The notes under the pieces were generated by a model. The model worked only from the letters and a program-made list of their open reading frames with translations, was not told where the DNA came from and ran no database searches. From NCBI GenBank assembly GCA_030765065.1, contig CM060987.1, positions 77,972,333 through 78,036,332 of the forward strand: a stretch of 64,000 nucleotides of DNA, written 5' to 3'. Source of the DNA: Deroplatys truncata (lineage: Eukaryota; Arthropoda; Insecta; Mantodea; Mantidae). Both the position numbers and the translations under genes were made by a program. Position 1 is the stretch's first letter, and the number at the start of each line of letters is the position of its first letter. Of this stretch, positions 59,585 to 64,000 are shown one piece after another.

Positions 59585-61343
59585 GAGATCGAGCCATATT
59601 TGTTTAAAAAAGCTTTTTTTCATTCACAGGAAATCTTCGAGAAAATTCGAGGAATTATTCAGTTGTACACCCTTGCTAAAATAGTTTGTATACCCTTTGA
59701 AGAATGTTTACCTGGCTGGCGGAGTCTTGGAAATACCTCTGGCGACAGGCTGTCGCCTGCACGGCATTTTGGACATTTATACATTAGGGAGGCTATTGTG
59801 CTTTAAAATGGGATAGCTATGTTTTAAGCTTTCCACAACAAATGTTTTCCCGATAATTAATATAATTCTACATGAAGAATATTAATGATTAAGTTTTCAA
59901 TTAAACGTATACTGTATAGATTCTGTACTTAAGCATTCGATTGTATCTTTATCATTATTTAAATACTCACATACAAGAATTGCAGACATATCAAAAATTG
60001 TAGAAGTTTTTCCACCCTTATTTAATTAAAATTCATGTATATACTCTATTATTTAGCGATTTTTTCAATAATTTCGCCCTCTCATGTACATCATTCGTCA
60101 ATAAATCAGTGTACAATACGCATTTTTATACGTTTTAATGTTCGTTTATTTTTAAAACCGTTGCATTTGCCCGTAATTACGAGCAATAATTTTTTTCAGA
60201 TTTACTCAGATGTGTAGCTTGTAGAATCGAATTAGGAAATGTTTTAATAAATGTATTGTATTTTTTAGCTTAAAGTATCTACATTTTTAAAGTTAGCATG
60301 CCCGTTATTTGTATTTAGCGTAAAGATATTCATATATCATTTTTAAATCCCTCTTCTTAAATATAATGTATCGCAATCCATTTTTAAAATCAAATCATAC
60401 ATGCGTTTAATGCATATAATGGATGTCTTCATATACCCAATATGGCTGCCATGCACGTTAAACATTCAATATGGACGCGTCAGGCATCTTTTTCATTGAA
60501 CATGCTTCCGACTCTCTCCGCTAGGTGGAGCGCATGATGCCTGCTACGAGGATGGAGGGGGACAAAACAGATTTATTTACGCCTGCATTGAAGATAGCGT
60601 ACCAGTCGGCCTGAGAGCCTCGTTCAGGGAGGTCGTATAGTTCTCGCAGCCATGTTAATACGCGTCGTCGTATCGCATGTTCGTTACGTAATTTTTTTTT
60701 GTTTTTTTGTTTTTACCTTTCTTAGTCATACATTCATCTAAGAGATATAATATTCGCAAGGATGACAGATGTCCAAATATACATAACAAAGAAATTAGTT
60801 ACTGACATAAATGTAATATCGTATGTTCACCATTTTATTTTAATTACTTTTTTATTTTATTCGGGGGATGAAATTTGTATTCATGTCACTGGATTCAATC
60901 CTAGTCCTCCAGCCTGACTTGGAACAACAATCAATAACGCGCGACATTCCAAGGATATAATCGGTAATAATAAATTTTCTTTTGGAAAGACCGTCAAATA
61001 CAAAACTCTGTAAACGTATGTATTTCCCCTCCCTTCCCCTCTTCCCCCCACCCTACAGTAGAAATGTTATGCCGATACGGAGCCACAAAGGATTTCCCGC
61101 CATCTGATAAGGTTCTTTGATCTATGCCGCTAGCCCCGCCCCCTCCCTTTGAGGCCTCACATGCCGCCCTGGTCGCACGTGCCACTAGCCCGCCCCCTCC
61201 CCCATGTGGTCTGGTCACGTGCTGGCGGCTACCCCTCCCCCCCTCCCTTCCCTTGTGACCTCACCCTTAAAAGCTACTGGACACCCGATCCCCCTACCCC
61301 ATCCTTTCTAATCCTACCCCGTACTCTGGGCACGCCCTCTCTT
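58687..61343 (+). repeat. Left arm of a large palindrome
   Basis: The arm mirrors 61,344-64,000 with symmetry axis near 61,343.5. Matching pairs include 58,687/64,000, 59,425/63,262, 60,035/62,650 and 61,261/61,426. Identity is about 97-99% in the outer part, judged from sampled stretches, and lower near the centre. The arm contains two ~209 bp tandem units starting at 59,123 and 59,332 (GCGTTCTTGCAGGAAAAC) and an AG tract at about 59,549-59,588. A ~200 bp segment (60,010-60,260) resembles 57,010-57,215. The short frames in it are not convincing genes. Confidence 0.95.
60520..60727 (-). other. Short open segment in left arm, partner of 61,958-62,164
   Basis: The minus strand carries the counterpart of the right-arm frame MTKKGKNKKTKKK...RRVLTWLRELYDLPERG. 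The A-run after the Lys codons is one base shorter than in the right arm (9 versus 10), so the two arms cannot both be in frame. No family was recognised. Confidence 0.3.
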
Positions 61344-61426
61344 TGTGCTCTACTCCCACACTGGCCTCGGTATTGGAGTAGAGCAGAGAGGAGGGGGTAT
61401 CAGGCTCCAGTAGCTTTTAAGGGTGA
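61261..61426. repeat. Centre of the palindrome
   Basis: TCACCCTTAAAAGCTACTGG (61,261) pairs exactly with its complement ending at 61,426. An inner pair GCTCTACTCC (61,347-61,356) and GGAGTAGAGC (61,375-61,384) forms a further hairpin with an 18-base loop, offset by 22 bases from the main axis because of an indel. The centre is GC- and pyrimidine-rich (CCCCTCCC), unlike the AT-rich arms. Confidence 0.85.
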
Positions 61427-63098
61427 AACCACAAAGGTTAAGTGTTTTCACGTGTGCTATTCTTTCACCGCAAATCAGAGACACAGGACAATGCATTATT
61501 GTTCTCATCGTAAATGGCGGTGTCGGAATAGCAAAAAGCGGGGGTGGGAGTCGGCGGCATAGAAGAAAGGAATTTATCAGTGGTTGATATCGGCTTTGAA
61601 GCTGCGTATCGGCTTAACATTTCTACTGTAGGGTGGGGGGAAGAGGGGAAGGGAGGGGAAATACATACGTTTACAGAGTTTTGTATTTGACGGTCTTTCC
61701 AAAAGAAAATTTATTATTACCGATTATATCCTTGGAATGTCGCGCGTTATTGATTGTTTTTCTAAGTCGAGCTGGAGGACTAGGATTGAATCCAGTGACA
61801 TGAATACAAATTTCATCCCCCGAATAAAATAAAAAAGTAATTAAAATAAAATGGTGAACATACGATATTACATTTATGTCAGTAACTAATTTCTTTGTTA
61901 TGTATATTTGGACATCTGTCATCCTTGCGAATATTATATCTCTTAGATGAATGTATGACTAAGAAAGGTAAAAACAAAAAAACAAAAAAAAAATTACGTA
62001 ACGAACATGCGATACGACGACGCGTATTAACATGGCTGCGAGAACTATACGACCTCCCTGAACGAGGCTCTCAGGCCGACTGGTACGCTATCTTCAATGC
62101 AGGCGTAAATAAATCTGTTTTGTCCCCCTCCATCCTCGTAGCAGGCATCATGCGCTCCACCTAGCGGAGAGAGTCGGAAGCATGTTCAATGAAAAAGATG
62201 CCTGACGCGTCCATATTGAATGTTTAACGTGCATGGCAGCCATATTGGGTATATGAAGACATCCATTATATGCATTAAACGCATGTATGATTTGATTTTA
62301 AAAATGGATTGCGATACATTATATTTAAGAAGAGGGATTTAAAAATGATATATGAATATCTTTACGCTAAATACAAATAACGGGCATGCTAACTTTAAAA
62401 ATGTAGATACTTTAAGCTAAAAAATACAATACATTTATTAAAACATTTCCTAATTCGATTCTACAAGCTACACATCTGAGTAAATCTGAAAAAAATTATT
62501 GCTCGTAATTACGGGCAAATGCAACGGTTTTAAAAATAAACGAACATTAAAACGTATAAAAATGCGTATTGCACACTGATTTATTGACGAATGATGTACA
62601 TGAGAGGGCGAAATTATTGAAAAAATCGCTAAATAATAGAGTATATACATGAATTTTAATTAAATAAGGGTGGAAAAACTTCTACAATTTTTGATATGTC
62701 TGCAATTCTTGTATGTGAGTATTTAAATAATGATAAAGATACAATCGAATGCTTAAGTACAGAATCTATACAGTATACGTTTAATTGAAAACTTAATCAT
62801 TAATATTCTTCATGTAAAATTATATTAATTATCGGGAAAACATTTGTTGTGGAAAGCTTAAAACATAGCTATCCCATTTTAAAGCACAATAGCCTCCCTA
62901 ATGTATAAATGTCCAAAATGCCGTGCAGGCGACAGCCTGTCGCCAGAGGTATTTCCAAGACTCCGCCAGCCAGGTAAACATTCTTCAAAGGGTATACAAA
63001 CTATTTTAGCAAGGGTGTACAACTGAATAACTCCTCGAATTTTCTCGAAGATTTCCTGTGAATGAAAAAAAGCTTTTTTAAACAAATATGGCTCGATC

Positions 63099-63138
<40 letters not shown>

Positions 63139-64000
63139 CTGGAATAATCAAAAAATATCTCTCGAATGGAGAGTTGTTTAAAAACGATTTCGTCCTATGT
63201 TTACTAAGAGAATAAGCCAATCTTTTTGTAAAATAATACTTGGCGATAATTGTAATAGTCACGAATGCTTACTGAGACAATCTATACACCACGCGTGAAA
63301 AATACATGTTTTAAACAGAGTCCATTCCTATAATCTATATGGACAGTGTTTTCCTGCAAGAACGCCCCTAAATACCAAGTAAAAAAACGTTCTCGACCTA
63401 TGTTTACTAAGAGAATAAGACAACCTTTTTAAAATAATACTTGGAAATAATTGTAATAGTCACGAATGCTTACTGATACAATCTATACACCCCGCATGAA
63501 AATACATGTTGTAAACAGAATCCATTCCTATAATCTATATGGGCGGGTTTTCCTGCAAGAACGCTATGCGTTTAATTATAATTTCAGCGTAAAAAGAAAA
63601 TATCGCTTCCCTCCGTTTAATTTTTTTTCCTGGTGCTAGAGCCATATTCGATATTTTATTGAAGGAAATAAGAGATATGAAACTTTTGGAATAATCTTCA
63701 TGTAGAATTTAAATTACTTATTGTAGGAAAAAATGTTTTAGCAGGCTTGTAATTGTCTGGTTTAGGAGTTTCCTGTGTTTGCTCGGGTGACTTGCGTAGA
63801 GCAATTAGGAAGCCTTTCAAACCGTTCCTTATCGGTATGACAGACGTCAATTGTATACTTAAAGGTTACTTCCCCAGCGGACTGGGTTTTTTCGTCAAGG
63901 GTGTACAAAATTTCCTTTACATCTGGGTTTCGTTTTCAGTTGTCGTGAATTTCTAGGGTTCAGGGGTTAAATTTCAATCAATTGTTTACTCCGATATCGA
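61344..64000 (-). repeat. Right arm of the large palindrome, cut by the window edge
   Basis: This is the reverse complement of the left arm with base substitutions and small indels. Examples are ATTCAATCCTAGTCCTCCAG kept in both arms, while the next bases read CCTGACTTGG in one and CTCGACTTAG in the other. The right arm still matches at the last base of the window, so its outer limit is unknown and may include more of the 54-58.7 kb sequence in mirror image. The TC tract at about 63,094-63,136 is the partner of the AG tract on the left. Confidence 0.95.
61958..62164 (+). other. Short open reading frame in right palindrome arm, unknown
   Basis: Sixty-nine codons from ATG at 61,958 give a Lys-rich start (MTKKGKNKKTKKKLRNEHAI), then RRRVLTWLRELYDLPERGSQ and ADWYAIFNAGVNKSVL. 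The middle part has more codon-like composition than its surroundings, but there is no family match I can name. A homopolymer length difference breaks the equivalent frame in the other arm. It could be an exon piece of a TE gene or chance. Confidence 0.25.

Noticed and set aside
58731..63956. Identical ~67-codon frames MSGLG(I/V)SCVCSGDLRRAIRK in both palindrome arms
   Set aside because: Their similarity comes from the palindrome itself; composition and lack of a domain suggest non-coding sequence, although no test could be run.

Overview
The window is AT-rich eukaryotic nuclear DNA, almost certainly from an arthropod and most likely an insect with a repeat-laden genome. It contains Jockey-clade and other non-LTR retrotransposons, copia, mariner, piggyBac, hAT, Kolobok/THAP and Mutator-like relics, several tRNA-derived SINEs, abundant microsatellites, and no bacterial-style operons. 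I find no intact host gene. Nearly all recognisable coding sequence is decayed transposable-element (TE) protein, so this looks like an intergenic or intronic TE graveyard.

Layout. 1-7.0 kb: two non-LTR families, a SINE pair, a Mutator-like relic, a hAT C-terminus and the first of six copies of a ~0.85-0.97 kb non-autonomous repeat, here called NAR1. NAR1 has subterminal inverted repeats and an embedded CA/CG microsatellite. 7.0-10.9 kb: Z-DNA-prone, TTA/CTA and a 705 bp perfect GTGA microsatellite, then a 104 bp retroposon with clear target-site duplications. 10.9-12.75 kb: two abutting NAR1 copies. 12.75-20 kb: AT-rich DNA with nothing recognisable. 20.2-28.9 kb: a SINE, a non-LTR fragment joined to a piggyBac relic, a mariner with both terminal inverted repeats, a NAR1 copy, a hAT transposase pseudogene and a Tc1/mariner-type relic. 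29-34.7 kb: a NAR1 copy, (ATT)n and a SINE in otherwise featureless DNA. 34.8-39 kb: a copia relic on the minus strand, split by a later non-LTR insertion and a NAR1 insertion. 41.7-42.4 kb: a Jockey-like RT relic. 43.0-43.4 kb: a compositionally distinct single-copy block. 43.8-49.4 kb: a nearly full-length Jockey element (ORF1, ORF2, poly(A)) on the minus strand. 49.4-49.7 kb: a copia integrase relic.

50-64 kb is the most unusual part. It starts with a Kolobok-like element whose THAP/DDE transposase relic (+) converges on a relic of a P2X7-intracellular-domain-like zinc-binding protein (-). Four different tandem arrays follow: ~72 bp, 21 bp, ~280 bp with CCA tracts, and ~300 bp SINE-like dimers. 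A zinc-finger protein relic lies between the third and fourth. Last is a palindrome with arms of at least 2.65 kb, centred near 61,343 and cut by the window edge. The ~280 bp array and the palindrome arm share homologous sequence, so part of this block may be one large undescribed repetitive element.

Family calls rest on motifs read by eye; no database search was possible. Positions of element ends are approximate unless target-site duplications or terminal repeats are stated.
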